Positions 22,690 to 34,150 are shown, numbered from the stretch's first letter. The stretch: DNA of 64,000 bases from Sepioteuthis lessoniana (GCA_963585895.1 OY757904.1:164099213-164163212), one strand, 5' to 3'. Notes: generated by a model from the sequence alone, not told the origin. Numbers and translations are program-made.

Positions 22690-25133
22690 TTCTTTGGTAA
22701 AGCATATCACCAATTCCTCTTTTCTTGTTGATTTGTCCTCAAAGAATGTCTCATCATAATACTTGTTTGGTGAATTGTCTGCAAAGCATTTCTCCTCATC
22801 AGCCTTGTTTGGAGAATTTTGTCCTCAATGTAATTCTGTCCATCATCCATGTTTGGTGAATTGTCCTCAAACAATGTCCCTTCATCATCCTTGTATAGGG
22901 AATTGTTCTCAAAGCATGTCACCAATTCATCCTTTCTTGTTAAATTGTCTTGAAAGCATGTCTCATCCCATCCTTGTTTGATGAATTGTCTTCAAAATGT
23001 CTCTTCATCATCCTTGTTTCATGAATTGTACTTAAAGCATGTGTCATCATTATCCTTGTTTGGTGAATTGATTTCAAAGCATGTCTCCCCATCATCCTTG
23101 TTTGGAGAATTGTCCTCTATGTCTCTTCATCATCCTTGTTTGGGGAATTGTCCTCAAAGCATGTCTCATCACCATACTTATCTGGTGAATTGTCCTTAAA
23201 ATATGTCTCCTCATTATCTCTATTTGGAGAATAGTCCTCAATGTGTTTCTGTTCACCATCCTTTCTTGTTGAATTGTCTTCAAAGCATGTCACCTTGTTT
23301 GGCGAATTTCTTTCAAAGCATGTCACCAATTAATCTTTTCTTGGTAAATTGTCCTCAAAGCATGTTTCTTCTTCATCCTTGTTTGGTGAATTGTCCTCAA
23401 CATAATTTTGCTCATCATCATGGTTTGGTGAATTGTCCTCAAAGCATGTCTCCTTATCATCATACTTGTTTGGAGAATGGTCTACAAAGCATGCCTTCTT
23501 ATCATCCTTGTTTGGAGAATTGTACTCAAAATACGTTTCCTTATCATCTCCGTTTGGTGATTTATTTTAAAGCATGACACCAATTCCTCTTTTCTGGTTG
23601 AATTGTCCTCAAAGCATTAGTCATTGTTACCTTGTTTGGAGAAGTGTTGTCAAAGCATGTTTTCTCACTATCCTTGTTGGTGAATTTTCCTCAAACAATG
23701 CTTCTTCATCACCCTTGTTTGGTGAATTGTCCTCAAATCACGTTACCTATTCAGCCTTTCTTGTTGAATTGTCCTCAAAGCATGTTTCTTCATCATCCTT
23801 GTTTGGTGAATTATCTTCAAAGCATGTCTACTCATTATCCTTGTTTGATGAATTGTTTTCAAAAAGATGTTACCAATTCATCTTTTCTTGTCGAATTGTC
23901 CTCAAAACATGTCTCTTCATCATCCTTGTTTAGGGAATTGATATTAAAGCATGTCTCTTCATCATCCTTGTTTAAGGAATTGTCCTTAAAGCCTGTCACC
24001 TCATCATCCTTGTTTTGTGAATTGTTTTTAATGCATGTCTCTTCATCATCCTCGTTCGGAGAAAAGTTCTCCAAGCATTTCACCAATTCACCCTTTGTTG
24101 TTGAATTGACGTCAAAGTATGTTTCATCATCATCCTTATTTGGGGAATTGTGTTCAAAACATGTTTTCTCATCATCTTTGTTGGGTAAATTGTCCAAAAA
24201 ATATATCTCCTTATCATCTTTGTTTGGAGAAATGTTCTCAAAGCATGTTTCCTCATCATCCTTGTCTAGTGAATTGTTTTCAAAGCATGTCACCAATTCA
24301 TCCTTTCTTGTTGAATTGTTCTCAAAGCATGTCTCATTATCATCTTTGTTAAGTTAATTGTTAAAGCATGTCTTCTTATCATCCTTTATTTGGTGAATTG
24401 TTTCTAAAGCATTTTTCCTCTTCATCCTGGTTTGTCAAATTGTCCTCAAAGCATTTCTCCTTCACATCTTTGGAGAATTTTCCTCAAAGCTTGTCTCCTC
24501 ATCACTCTATTTTGGAGAATTTTCCTCAAAGCTTGTTCCTCGTCATCCTTGTTTAGGGAATTGTCCTGAAACAATGTGTTCTCATCATTCTTGTTTGGGG
24601 AATTGTTCTCAAAACATGTCTTGTCATCATCCCTGTTTAGAAAATTGTCCTCAAATCATGTTTCCTCTTCATCCTTCTATGGGAAATTGTTTTCATAGCA
24701 TGTCTCCTCATAAACCTTATTTGGTGAATCATCTTCAAATCATGTGTCCGCATCTTCCTTGTTTGGTGAATTGTTTTTTTTTATCTATTTTTATTGAATT
24801 GTCCTAAAAGCATGTCTCTTCATCATCCTTGATTTAGGAATTGACCTGAAAGCATGTCTCGTCATCATCCTAGTTTGGTGAATTGTCCTCAAACAATGTC
24901 TCCTCATCATCATTGTTTGGGAAATTGTCCTCAAAATATGTGTCATCACCATCATTGTCTGGTGAATTATTTTCAAAGCCTCCTCAACATCTTTGGTGAA
25001 TAGTTTTCAAAGTATGTCACCTCATCATCCTTCTTTGGGGAATTGTCCTCAAACCATGTGTCCTCATCATCTTTGGTGAATCATTTTCCAAACATGTCAC
25101 CTATTTGTCCTTTCTTGGAGAATTGTCCTCAAA
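22690..25133. repeat. 42-bp minisatellite array B, left segment
   Basis: About 58 units of a 42-base repeat with core CTCATCATCCTTGTTTGGTG preceded by GAATTGTCCTCAAAGCATGTC. Distinct unit variants recur, for example one with CACCAATTCATCCTTTCTTG and one with CAAACAATG in place of AAAGCATG. Reading frames on both strands stay open for long stretches (241 codons at 23,632-24,357 plus; 145 codons at 23,859-24,296 minus). They encode SSLFGELSSKHVSS and EDNSPNKDDEETCF 14-mers respectively. Openness on both strands argues against a protein gene. Confidence 0.95.
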
Positions 25134-26663
25134 GTATCATAATCATCATTATTCCTCTCCATCAGCACAGATACCCCCGACCCTTTCCCACCACTCTTCT
25201 CTATCGTCCATTGTTTCCGGCAGGTCTTCCTGGCTATATCCTGAATCGGCACAGAGCTACTGTATGTTGGTTCTTGCTGGTCATCCTGCTTTTCTCATCC
25301 ATGTGAAGGGGTCCACAGGAGTACATCACTTATGAGTTCGTCATTATTTCTCCAGCAGTGTCTCGCATATCTGGTTCGTCTAACTTTGATAGTTTTTGTG
25401 ATGAGTGGTAAGTGGCCGTACAGCTGCTGCTGTAATTGTTTGTGCGGGATACCTTCTGCTTCTTTTCTTTGTTAGCTTGAAACCGTTTTCTTTGATTTTT
25501 TCAATAGATGTTCTAAGTACGTATTCTAGACAGATGATAAAGAGGTATGAGGCTAATGTGTTTCCTTGCCGTACACCTGCTACAATGTTGAAGTCTGCGT
25601 CTCCATCCGGGGAACGGACTTTTACTTTTGTGTTTCTATATAGCATCATTATGGCGGCGACGGCTTTTTTTTTTTTGTTGGCCGTAGGCGAGTAGAATTT
25701 GCTCCATCTTTCCTCTGTGAATGGACACAAGGGCCTTGGTAAAGTCGACAAATAATATTGTTGCCTCTATGTTTTTTGCACGTACACCTTCAAGAATTCG
25801 ACGGATAGTCAAATTTGAGAGGTTGTGGATCTATTCCTCTGGAAGCCATTTTGGTTCTTCCTAAGTATGTTCTCACTTTGGGGTTACATGCGGTTGCGAA
25901 GTAGAGCATTGTATATTTTGGCTGCTATGGACATAAGGGTTATACCTCGGTAGTTCTTGACTAATCCGAGGTCACCATCTTTAGGGAATGGGAGGATGCA
26001 TCTCTTCGTCCATCTGTCTATTGGGTTTTGTTTATATACGGCATCGTCGAATTGCCTGATCTTCCATACTTCTGGGGGTATTTCATCAAGCCCTGTTACT
26101 TTTCTATTTTTAATTTTTCTTAGTACCGAGTCAAGTTCTTGCATAAACGGTCCTAGTTTGATGTCTAATTGTTTACTTATAATTCTTGAGATTGGTTCAT
26201 GTGTAACTTTCGGAGGGTTTCCGAGTAAATTCTAGAAATGTGGTTTCCATAGGTGTATTCGTTCTTGTTGGCTGGTAGCTTTTAGTTTAGCTTTCGCTGT
26301 GCTCTTTCTTCTTCTCACTTTGTTTACCGTTTGCCATGCTATCCTAGATTGTTTATCTTCAACCAGGTCTCTATCGATCTGATTTTGTATGTATTCTGTT
26401 TGTTCTTTCAGATAAATGTTAGCTAATTCATTTTGTGCCTTTTTAAGTTTCAGGGCATTGGTATTGGTTGGGTTCATCCTGTTGCATTTGGAGGCAATTT
26501 TCACGTCCTCACGCTTTTCCCAAACCGCTAATGTCTCCCATGGGACTCTAGGTTTTGTTCTTTGTTTAGTTGGTATGCATTCCACTGCCCCTTCTAAGTG
26601 GGCATTGATGAAATTCTCATATTCACCATTCGGAGTATGTGTTTCTGTCTTCTCCTGGAGCCC
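25134..26663 (-). pseudogene. RTE LINE, 3' (RT) part of an inverted copy
   Basis: Minus-strand fragments in order are: QEKTETHTPNGEYENFINAH, KPRVPWETLAVWEKRED, SRIAWQTVNKVRRRKS (26,232-26,650), then LDSVLRKIKNRKVTGLDEIP, NYRGITLMSIAAKIYNALLR (25,884-26,144), then MMLYRNTKVKVRSPDGD, GNTLASYLFIICLEYVLRTS, ITAAAVRPLTTHHKNYQ (25,380-25,751). The last join skips the YADD box and about 200 residues, then continues to the 3' end at 25,134 with a short CATCATTATT triplet tail. Frameshifts and stops are present. It lies inside the 42-bp array, which resumes on both sides. Confidence 0.88.
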
Positions 26664-27577
26664 TGGCCTCAGTGTTCGAAAAATCAGCTACAGAGCTCAA
26701 ACAAAAATTGTTAAAATGCAAACGCACAATACAAATAGCGACATTCAACGTTAGAACCTTAAATAGAATAGGATAACGACCGGAGCTGACAGCATCGGCC
26801 ATAGATAGTTACATAGACATAATATGCATTCAAGAACACAGATACACACAGAGCGATGATATTAAATATCACGATACTGGCAATGGATGGGCGCTAGCAT
26901 CTGCATGGAAAAACTCTGTCAATGCCACGATAGGCGGTGTAGGTATGCTTATAGGACCACGAGCACTAAAATCACTAAATAGCATAGAGAAAATACAACC
27001 TAGGATGATGGGAGCTATTTTTAATGGCAACCCCAGCGCAACAATCATCTCCTGCTACAGCTCTGGCAATGTTAGTGCAGAAACTAACCTCCTTCACCTT
27101 CTATGATGAATTATCTTCTCTTGTTCATAGCATTCCGAAACACAACGTTCTCGTCATTGGCGGAGACATGAATGCCCAAATTGGTAAAAACGTAAACCAC
27201 AAATTCAGCCTACACAACTCGTCAAACAGAAATGGGCAACATCTAACAGATTTCACGCTAGAAAATAGATTAACATGCCAGAATACAAACTTTCAGAAAA
27301 CGGAAAACAATGGACCTATACATACGCAAACAATACTAAAGCACAGATAGTCTACGTCTCTATAAATAAGAAATGTTATAATAGCGCATTGCATTGTGAG
27401 GCATAATCCACATTCGAGGGTGTGTTATCCGATCACCGAATTGTCCCAGTAAAAATACGACTGAATTTATAAAAGAATGCGACTCGAACAACAACCACTG
27501 TACACTATGACTGGCCCCTGCTTAATAACAGGCATATTAGAGATAAATATGCGTTAACACTAAAAAAAAAATTCAAT
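26664..27577 (+). pseudogene. RTE LINE, 5' (endonuclease) part, inverted relative to RT part
   Basis: The plus strand encodes an apurinic-type endonuclease: ATFNVRTLNRIG (one stop), IDIICIQEHRYTQSDDIKYH, NSVNATIGGVGMLIGPRALK, SIPKHNVLVIGGDMNAQIG (27,024-27,350 and upstream), NRNGQHLTDF, ending with ALTLKKKFNV at 27,577. The next residues of the element (starting LQEKTET) are exactly where the minus-strand half at 26,663 begins. The two halves are therefore one insertion with its 5' part flipped. The catalytic-type motifs QEHR and GGDMNAQ are visible, but the frame is broken. Confidence 0.9.
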
Positions 27578-29437
27578 GTCTTCAAAGCATGTCTCCTCAT
27601 CATTCTAGTTTGGGGAATTGTCCTCAAAGCATGTCTCCTCTTCATCCTTGTTTGGTGAATTGTCATCAAACATGTCGCCAATTCATCCTTTCTTGTTGGA
27701 TAGTCCTCAAAGCATTTCTCCTCCACATCCTTGTTTGGAAAATTTTCCTCAAAGCTTGTCTCCTCATCATTCTATTTTGGAGAATTTTCCTAAAAGCATG
27801 TTCCTCATAATCCTTGTTTGGTGAATTGTCCTCAAAGCATGTCTCCTCATTATCCTTGTTTGGAGAATTGTCCTGAAACTATGTCACCTCATCATCCTTG
27901 TTTGGGGAATTGTCTTCAGGGCAGGTCTTCTCATAATCCTTGTTTAGAAAATTGTCCTCAGAGCATGTCTCCTTTTCATTCTTGTTTGGGGAATTTCTTT
28001 TCAAAGCATGTCTCCTCCTCATCCTTGTTTGGTGAATTGTTTTCAAAAGATGTCACCAATTCATCTGTTCTTGTTGAATGGTCCTCGTGACATTTCTCTT
28101 TATCATCCTTGTTTAAGGAATTGATCTGAAAACATATCACATCATCGTACTTGTTTGGATAATTTTCCTGAAAGCATGTCTCCTCGTTATCATTGTTTGG
28201 TGATTTGTCTTTAAACAATGTCTCCTCATCATTGTCTGGGGAATTATTTTCAAAGCATGTCTCCGCATCATCTTTCTCCGGTGAATTCTCCTCAAACGAT
28301 GTCTCTTCATCGTCTTTGTTTGGGGAATTGATACGAATGCATGTTTCCTCTTCATCCTTGTTCGGTGAATTGTCCTCAAAGCATGTCTCATCATCATCCT
28401 TTCTTGTTGAATTTTTCTCAGAGTATGTCTCAGCACCGTGCGTGTTTGGTGAATTGTCTTCATTATCTATGTATGGCAAATTGTACAGAAAGCATGTCTC
28501 CTCTTCGGTGAATTGTCCTCAAAAATGTCTTTTTATCATCCGTGTTTAGGGAATTGACCTGCATGCATGTTTCCTCATCATCCTTGTTTGGATTTTTAAT
28601 TTCAAATCATGTGTCCTCATCATCCTTGTTTGGGGAATTGTTCACAAAGAATATGTCCTCATCACCCTTTTTGGGAGAATTGTCTTCAAAGCATGTCTCC
28701 TCATCTACCTTGTTTGGGAAATTGTTTTCCAAACATGTAACCAATTCGTCATTTCTTCGAGAACTTTTCTTAAAGTATGTCTTCTCGTCATCTTTATCCT
28801 CAAACAATGTCTCTTCATCATCCCTATTTGGGGAATTGACCCGAATGCATTTATCCTCAACATTCTTGTTTGGTGAATTATTTTTAAAGCATGTCACCAA
28901 TTCATCCTTTCTGTTTGTATTGTCCTTAAAGCATATCTCTACATCATCTTTATTTGGAAAATGTTATCAAATTATGTCTTCTCGTCATCCTTGTTGGTGG
29001 AATTGTCCTCAAATCATGTCTACTGATTATTCTTCCTTGGTGATTTTTTTTCAAAGTATTTCTCTGCATCATCCTTGTTTTGGGAATTGTTGTCAAATGA
29101 TATCATCAATTCAGCCTTTCTTGTTGAATTGTTCTCAAAAGATGTCACCTCATCAACCTTGTTTGGTGAATTATCCTGAATGCATGTCTCCTCATCATCC
29201 TTGTTTAGTGAATTGTTTTCGATCATGTCACCAATTATCCCTTTTTTGTTGAATTATGCACAAATCATGTCTCCTCAGTATCCTCGTTTGGAGACTTGTC
29301 CTCAAATTATGTCTCCTGATCATCCTTGTTTGGAGATTTGCCCCGAATGCATGTCTCCTCATCATCCTTGTTTGGGGAATTGTTTTCAAACATGTCGCCA
29401 ATTAATCTTTTCTTGTTGAATAGTCCTCAAAGCATGT

Positions 29438-29476
<39 letters not shown>

Positions 29477-31799
29477 TTTAAGTGGGAAATTGACCTCAAA
29501 GCATGTCATGTCATCATCATTGTTTGGTGAATAGTCCTCTAATCATGTCTCCTTCACATCCTTGTTTGGAGAATTGTCCTCAAAGCATGTACCCTTTTCA
29601 TTCTATTTTAGAGAATTTTCCTCAAAGCATCTTCCTAATCATCCATGTTAGGTGACTTATTTTTAAAGTATGTCTCCTCATCATCCTTGTTTGTTGAATT
29701 GTCCTCAAACAATGTCTTTCCATACCCTTGTTTGGGGAATTGTTCGAATGTATGACTCATCATCATACTAGTTTGTTAATTGTTTTCATAGCATGTCTCT
29801 TTATCATCCTTGTTTAAGGAATTGACCCCAAAGTATGTCTCCTCATCATACTTGTTTAGAGAAATACCCTGAAAGTATGTTTCCTCGTTATCCTTGTTTG
29901 GGGAATTGTCCTCAAAGCATGTCTCCTTATCGTCCTAGTTTGGTTAATTGTCCTGAAACAATGTCAACTCACATTCTTGTTTGGGGAATTGTGCTGAAAG
30001 TATGTATCATTCCCATCATTGTCTGGTGAATTGTCTTCACAGCATGTCTCCTCACCACCTTTGTTTGATGAATTATTTTCAAAGCATACCTTCTCATCAT
30101 CCTTATTTGGTAAATTGTCCTCAAACAATGACTTGTCATCCTTGTTTGGGGATTTGACCCGAATGCATGTCTCCTCATCATTCTTGTCTGGTGAAATTTT
30201 TTCTAATCATGTTTTAATCAGTCTTGTTTGAAGAATTGTTTTAAAAGCATGTCTCCTCTTCATCTATTTTTTGAGAATTGTCTTCAAATCATGTCTCCTC
30301 TTCATCCTTGTATGGGGAATTGTCCTCAAAGCATGTTTTCCTCATCCTTGTTTGGAGAATTTTCTTCAAAGCATGTCACCAATTCATTCTTGTTTGGTGA
30401 ATTCTCCTCAAAACACGTCCCTTCATCGTATTTGTTTATGGAACTGACCTTAAAGAATGTCACCAATTCATCCTTTCTTGCTGAATTTTCCTCAAAGCTT
30501 GTCTCAACATCATCCTAGTTTGGTGAATTGTTTTCAAGGCATGTCTCTTCCTCATTCTTGTTTGGTGAATTATTTTCAAAGCATGTCACCAATTCAACTT
30601 TTTCGTTAAATTGTCTTCCTAGCATGTCTCTTTATCATCCTTGTTTGGAGAATTTTTGTTAAAGCATGACTTCTCATCATCCTTGTTGGTGAATTGTCCT
30701 CAAACAATGCCTCTTCATCTGCCGGGTTCGTGAAATTCTTCTTAATTCCTGTCTACTCCTCATCCTTGTTTGGGGAATTGTACTTAAATCATGTCATCAA
30801 ATCATCTTTTCCGGTTGAATTGTTCTCAAAGAATGTCTCATCATCAACCTTGTTAGGTGAATTGTCCTCAAACAATGTCTCCTCGTCATTTTTGTTTGGA
30901 GAATTTTCCCGGATGAATTTCTCATCATCCTTGTTTAGCGAATTGTTTTCAAACATGTCACCAATTCTTTCGTTCTTGTTGAATTTTCCTCAAAGCATGT
31001 CTCCTCTTCATCCTTATTTGAATACTTGTGTCTAACGCATGTCTCCATACCATCCTAGTTGGATGAGTTGTTTTCAAAGCATGTCTTCACATCATCCCTC
31101 TTTGGTAAATTGTCCTCAAAGCATGTCTCCTCATCATTCTTGTTTGGGGAATTGTTCTCAAACAATGTCTCTTCATTATCATTGTTTGGGGAATTATCCT
31201 CAAAGCTTGTCTCCATATCATTTTATTTTGGTGAATTTTCCTCATAGCATGTTTCTCATCATCCTTGTTTGGTGAATTGTCTTCAGAGTATGTCAACAAT
31301 TCATTTTTTTTAAATTGTCCTCAAACAATGTCTATTCTTCAGCCTTGTTTGGGGAATTGACCAGAATGCATGTTCCCTCATCATCCTTGTTCGGTGAATT
31401 GTTTTCAAAGCATGTTACCAATTCTTGGAGAATTGTCCTCAGTGCATGTCTACACATCATCCTTGTTTCGAGAATTGTTTTCAAAGTATGTCTCCTTTTC
31501 ATCCTTGTTTGGTGAATTGTTTTTAAACTTTGTCTACCCATTGTCCTTGTTTGGTGAATTGTCCAAAAAGTATGTGTTCTCTTCATCTTTGTTTTGAGAA
31601 TTTTCCTCAAAGCATGTGACCAATTTATCCTTATTTGGTGAATTGATCTCAAAGCACGTCTCTTAATCATCCTTATTTGGGGAATTGACCTCAAATCATG
31701 TCACCAATTCATTCTTTCTTGTTGAATTGTCCTCAAAGCATGTCTCATCATCATCCTTTTTTGTTGCATTGTTTTTAAAGCATGTCTCTTCATCATCAA
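27578..31799. repeat. 42-bp minisatellite array B, right segment
   Basis: About 100 further units of the same 42-base repeat. A pure (ATC)n run expands one unit at 29,440-29,477. Variant units (TTGACCCGAATGCATG, CAAACAATG, CACCAATTCATCC) recur in similar local order, suggesting amplification of multi-unit blocks. Long open frames on both strands (236 codons 28,542-29,252 plus; 167 codons 27,976-28,479 minus) are by-products of the 42-bp period. The array stops abruptly at the truncated LTR of a Gypsy element. Confidence 0.95.
29440..29477. repeat. (ATC)n microsatellite inside array B
   Basis: Twelve tandem CAT/ATC triplets, an expansion of the CATCATCC motif of the unit. Confidence 0.95.
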
Positions 31800-31990
31800 T
31801 AGAGGTAACTTTTTATTAACTGAAGTGTTACAGTCCAACAAATATTATAAGTCTCGCGCTGTTGGTGTTACGTCCGAAGTTGGTCTTACTACTGACTGAG
31901 ATCGTTCAGTACTGACAGTGCTTAAGAAACACGACATCTTTTATTTCTCTAAGACACCAGAAGTCACGTGGCACGAGCCACTATTCAACA
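31799..31990 (-). repeat. Gypsy element A, 3' LTR (truncated)
   Basis: On the minus strand the LTR begins TGTTGAATAGTGGCTCG at 31,990, just after a polypurine tract GGTGGGGAGA (31,991-32,000). It runs to CTTCAGTTAATAAAAAGTTA. The same sequence is in the 5' LTR (34,285-35,358). The end is cut off where it meets the 42-bp array: the matching LTR continues with CTCTATCTCACTGTG but this one does not. Confidence 0.85.
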
Positions 31991-32204
31991 TCTCCCCACC
32001 AAAAATTTTTTTTATTCTGTCCGTAGGACATCATATTTTTGTCTTTTGGGATTTATTCTTATAATTCCCATCGGAGTACGTTTTCGTTTGCTCGTCCGAT
32101 TATGTTGTATGGGTGAGGGCCTAGGTTCATCAGACATGTCATAAATGACGGACATGGGTTCTTCAACTCGTTCCTTTGTGTTTGGGGTATCTTTTTTTGT
32201 TTAG

Positions 32205-33056
32205 TTAATATGTCTGCGGACCTTCCATAAATTTCCCCCCTGGACTATAAATCTTATGAGAGGTATTAATTTTTTTCTTATTTCCTTTTTTTGACGGAAT
32301 CAATTTATCGAATACTGATCGAATTTTCTTAGCAAACATCAGTTCTGCTGGGAACATGTTTGAGTTAGTATTTGGGTTAGGTGTTATTCGATCAATGAAT
32401 CGGAATTCTTGTAATTCCTCATTTTCTCCCTCGATCCCATTTGCCTTTTTAATTGCTCTTTTAAATACATCGATAAATCTTTCCACCAATCCATTTGATC
32501 TTGGATGGTAAGGTGCCGATTTTAGGTGATTTATCGAGAACAATTTACGGAAATTTTCAAATTCTTTTGATGTAAATGGTGTGTTATTGTCTGATACAAT
32601 GGTTTCTGGCAATCCGAATCTTGCAAACAGTTCCTGTAACACCTTTGTTGTGGTTTTTGTCGTAGGCGTTTTGCATTTGAAAACTTCTGGCCATTTCGTC
32701 AAGCTGTCTACTATGACAAAAAAGTATATTCCTTTTATCGGACCGGCATAATCAATATGTAGACGAGACCACAGTTTGTCTATCTTAAGCCATGGATCGA
32801 ATTTTATGGGATGTGCTTTTGCTACCGATGCGTAGCTTTTGCACGATTTCACCATGTTTTCAATGTCTTTATTCATACCCGGCCAGTATACATAACTCCG
32901 CATGAGAGCCTTCATTCTACTTATTGCCGGGTGCCCAGTAGGGAAATCTTTCAAAATTTTCTTTTTTAAAACTGCAGGTATAACCACCTGTTCTACATAC
33001 ATCAATATGCCGTTCCACGTTGAAAATATATTATTAGTTTTAACTTTCTGGTTCAT
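32205..33056 (-). CDS. Ty3/Gypsy integrase (element A)
   Basis: An uninterrupted 283-codon frame. It is the integrase part of a Ty3/Gypsy polyprotein, which inserts the reverse-transcribed DNA into chromosomes. Residues 40-80 are the zinc-binding H2C2 domain (GH at 41-42, WPGMNKDIE at 58-66, C72), but the second Cys is replaced by Tyr75. The catalytic core shows D102 (LHIDYAG), D156 (VSDNNTPF) and E192 (NGLVERF), with 35 residues between the last two as in the DD35E family. The ORF-start Met is internal to the original pol frame, whose upstream RNase H part is shifted. The C-terminus has no clear chromodomain. It is the best preserved part of the element. Confidence 0.92.
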   Translation of the reverse strand: MNQKVKTNNIFSTWNGILMYVEQVVIPAVLKKKILKDFPTGHPAISRMKALMRSYVYWPGMNKDIENMVKSCKSYASVAKAHPIKFDPWLKIDKLWSRLHIDYAGPIKGIYFFVIVDSLTKWPEVFKCKTPTTKTTTKVLQELFARFGLPETIVSDNNTPFTSKEFENFRKLFSINHLKSAPYHPRSNGLVERFIDVFKRAIKKANGIEGENEELQEFRFIDRITPNPNTNSNMFPAELMFAKKIRSVFDKLIPSKKGNKKKINTSHKIYSPGGKFMEGPQTY

Positions 33057-33545
33057 TAATTCTTTTTTGGTTTGATTAATGAACTTATCAAATTTTATCT
33101 TAAATTCTATCTCCTCTAGCGTAACTGGAAGTTCTTTAACTGTATTGAATAAAAAGTATTTTACGTCTATTTCGGACCTTAATCATGCAATGACGGTCTC
33201 CTCTAGCAGTTCCGTATTTTTTGGTATTAATCTGGACAATCCATCCGCATGTGCGATCTCTTTTGACGGTAAGAATTCCATTTTAAATGAATGATTTAAC
33301 AGCATCATAGCCCATCTTTGCAAGCGGTTCGCAGTGTGTGTGGGTATTCCTTTTTTAGAACCAAATATTGCTAACAATGGACAATGATCTGTTTTTAATA
33401 TAACTTCTCTACTTCTCGTATTTATGCAATTTCTTGATTGCTAATAGGATAGCTAAATCTTCTTTTTCTATCTGTGATTAGTTCAATTCTACCGGAAGTA
33501 GCGTTCTCGATACATGTTGAATCGGTTTTAGTTTGCCTGAATGAA
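33057..33545 (-). pseudogene. Gypsy RNase H remnant (element A)
   Basis: The minus strand reads GKLKPIQHVSRTLLPVELN, SQIEKEDLAILLAIKKLHKY, then LLAIFGSKKGIPTHTANRLQ and FKMEFLPSKEIAHADGLSRL in different frames separated by a stop and shifts. These are the RNase H and tether motifs that follow RT in Gypsy pol. No RT palm (YVDD-type box) or protease is present between this and gag, so they were removed by an internal deletion with its joint near 33,540. Confidence 0.85.
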
Positions 33546-34150
33546 AATCGAACATTTAAACATGTTTGGTCTAATTTCATTTAGCAGGAACCTTTCACAG
33601 TACCTGTTAACTGTCCTGGCGAAAGTTGTGTAGTCTTCACAATTCTTTTTCGTAAGGTTGAGACATTGCCAATGAGTATTAAACAGTGAACTTTGTTCCC
33701 CAAATATTTTCGTTAGTATTTGGATAGTTTCTCGGAACGTCACTTCACCGGGCTGCTTTGGCAAAATAAATTTTAAGTATTTTTCATATTCTGCCGCCTT
33801 GAATTTGCCTAGTAAAAGTCTTACTTATTTCTTGTCGGGTCATTTTTCACAATCTTTTTCAAAAATTGATTCGTACCTTCTGAAATTGCTTCGAATGTCA
33901 CTTCTTCTGGTTTGTAAATAAATTCACCAACTGAATTTATTACCGACTTTTGCGAGAATATATTTAAATTTTCCGGGTCGTTTTCTTTTGTAAGACAATC
34001 GAGTAGTTTCCTGAATCTTTCTTGTCGTTCAATGCTCGCATGGAGTCTTTTCAAATGCTCGTGTCGTTGTTTTACCTGTTTTAAATCTTCTTGTCGTTGT
34101 TTTTCTTGTTGTTTTAGGAACTCCAACATACAATTTTTAAAGTCCTCCAT
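33528..34150 (-). pseudogene. Gypsy gag remnant (element A)
   Basis: Two frames, 33,821-34,150 and 33,528-33,764, make a gag-like protein. The N-terminal part is highly charged and Gln/Glu/Lys rich (QQEKQRQEDLKQVKQRHEHL), suggesting a coiled coil. The second contains VTFRETIQILTKIFGEQSSL and YTTFARTVNRYCERFLLNEI, typical of invertebrate Gypsy capsid. Gag builds the virus-like particle. A frameshift separates the parts, and the nucleocapsid zinc knuckles are lost in the deletion that joins gag to RNase H. Confidence 0.8.

Noticed and set aside
22690..31799. Array B as a CRISPR array or as a repeat-protein gene
   Set aside because: Units are directly tandem with no spacers, in a eukaryotic context. 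Frames are open on both strands and start/stop positions are scattered, so neither CRISPR nor a single gene is supported.
33079..33294. Plus-strand 71-codon frame
   Set aside because: It is antisense to the Gypsy RNase H remnant on the minus strand.
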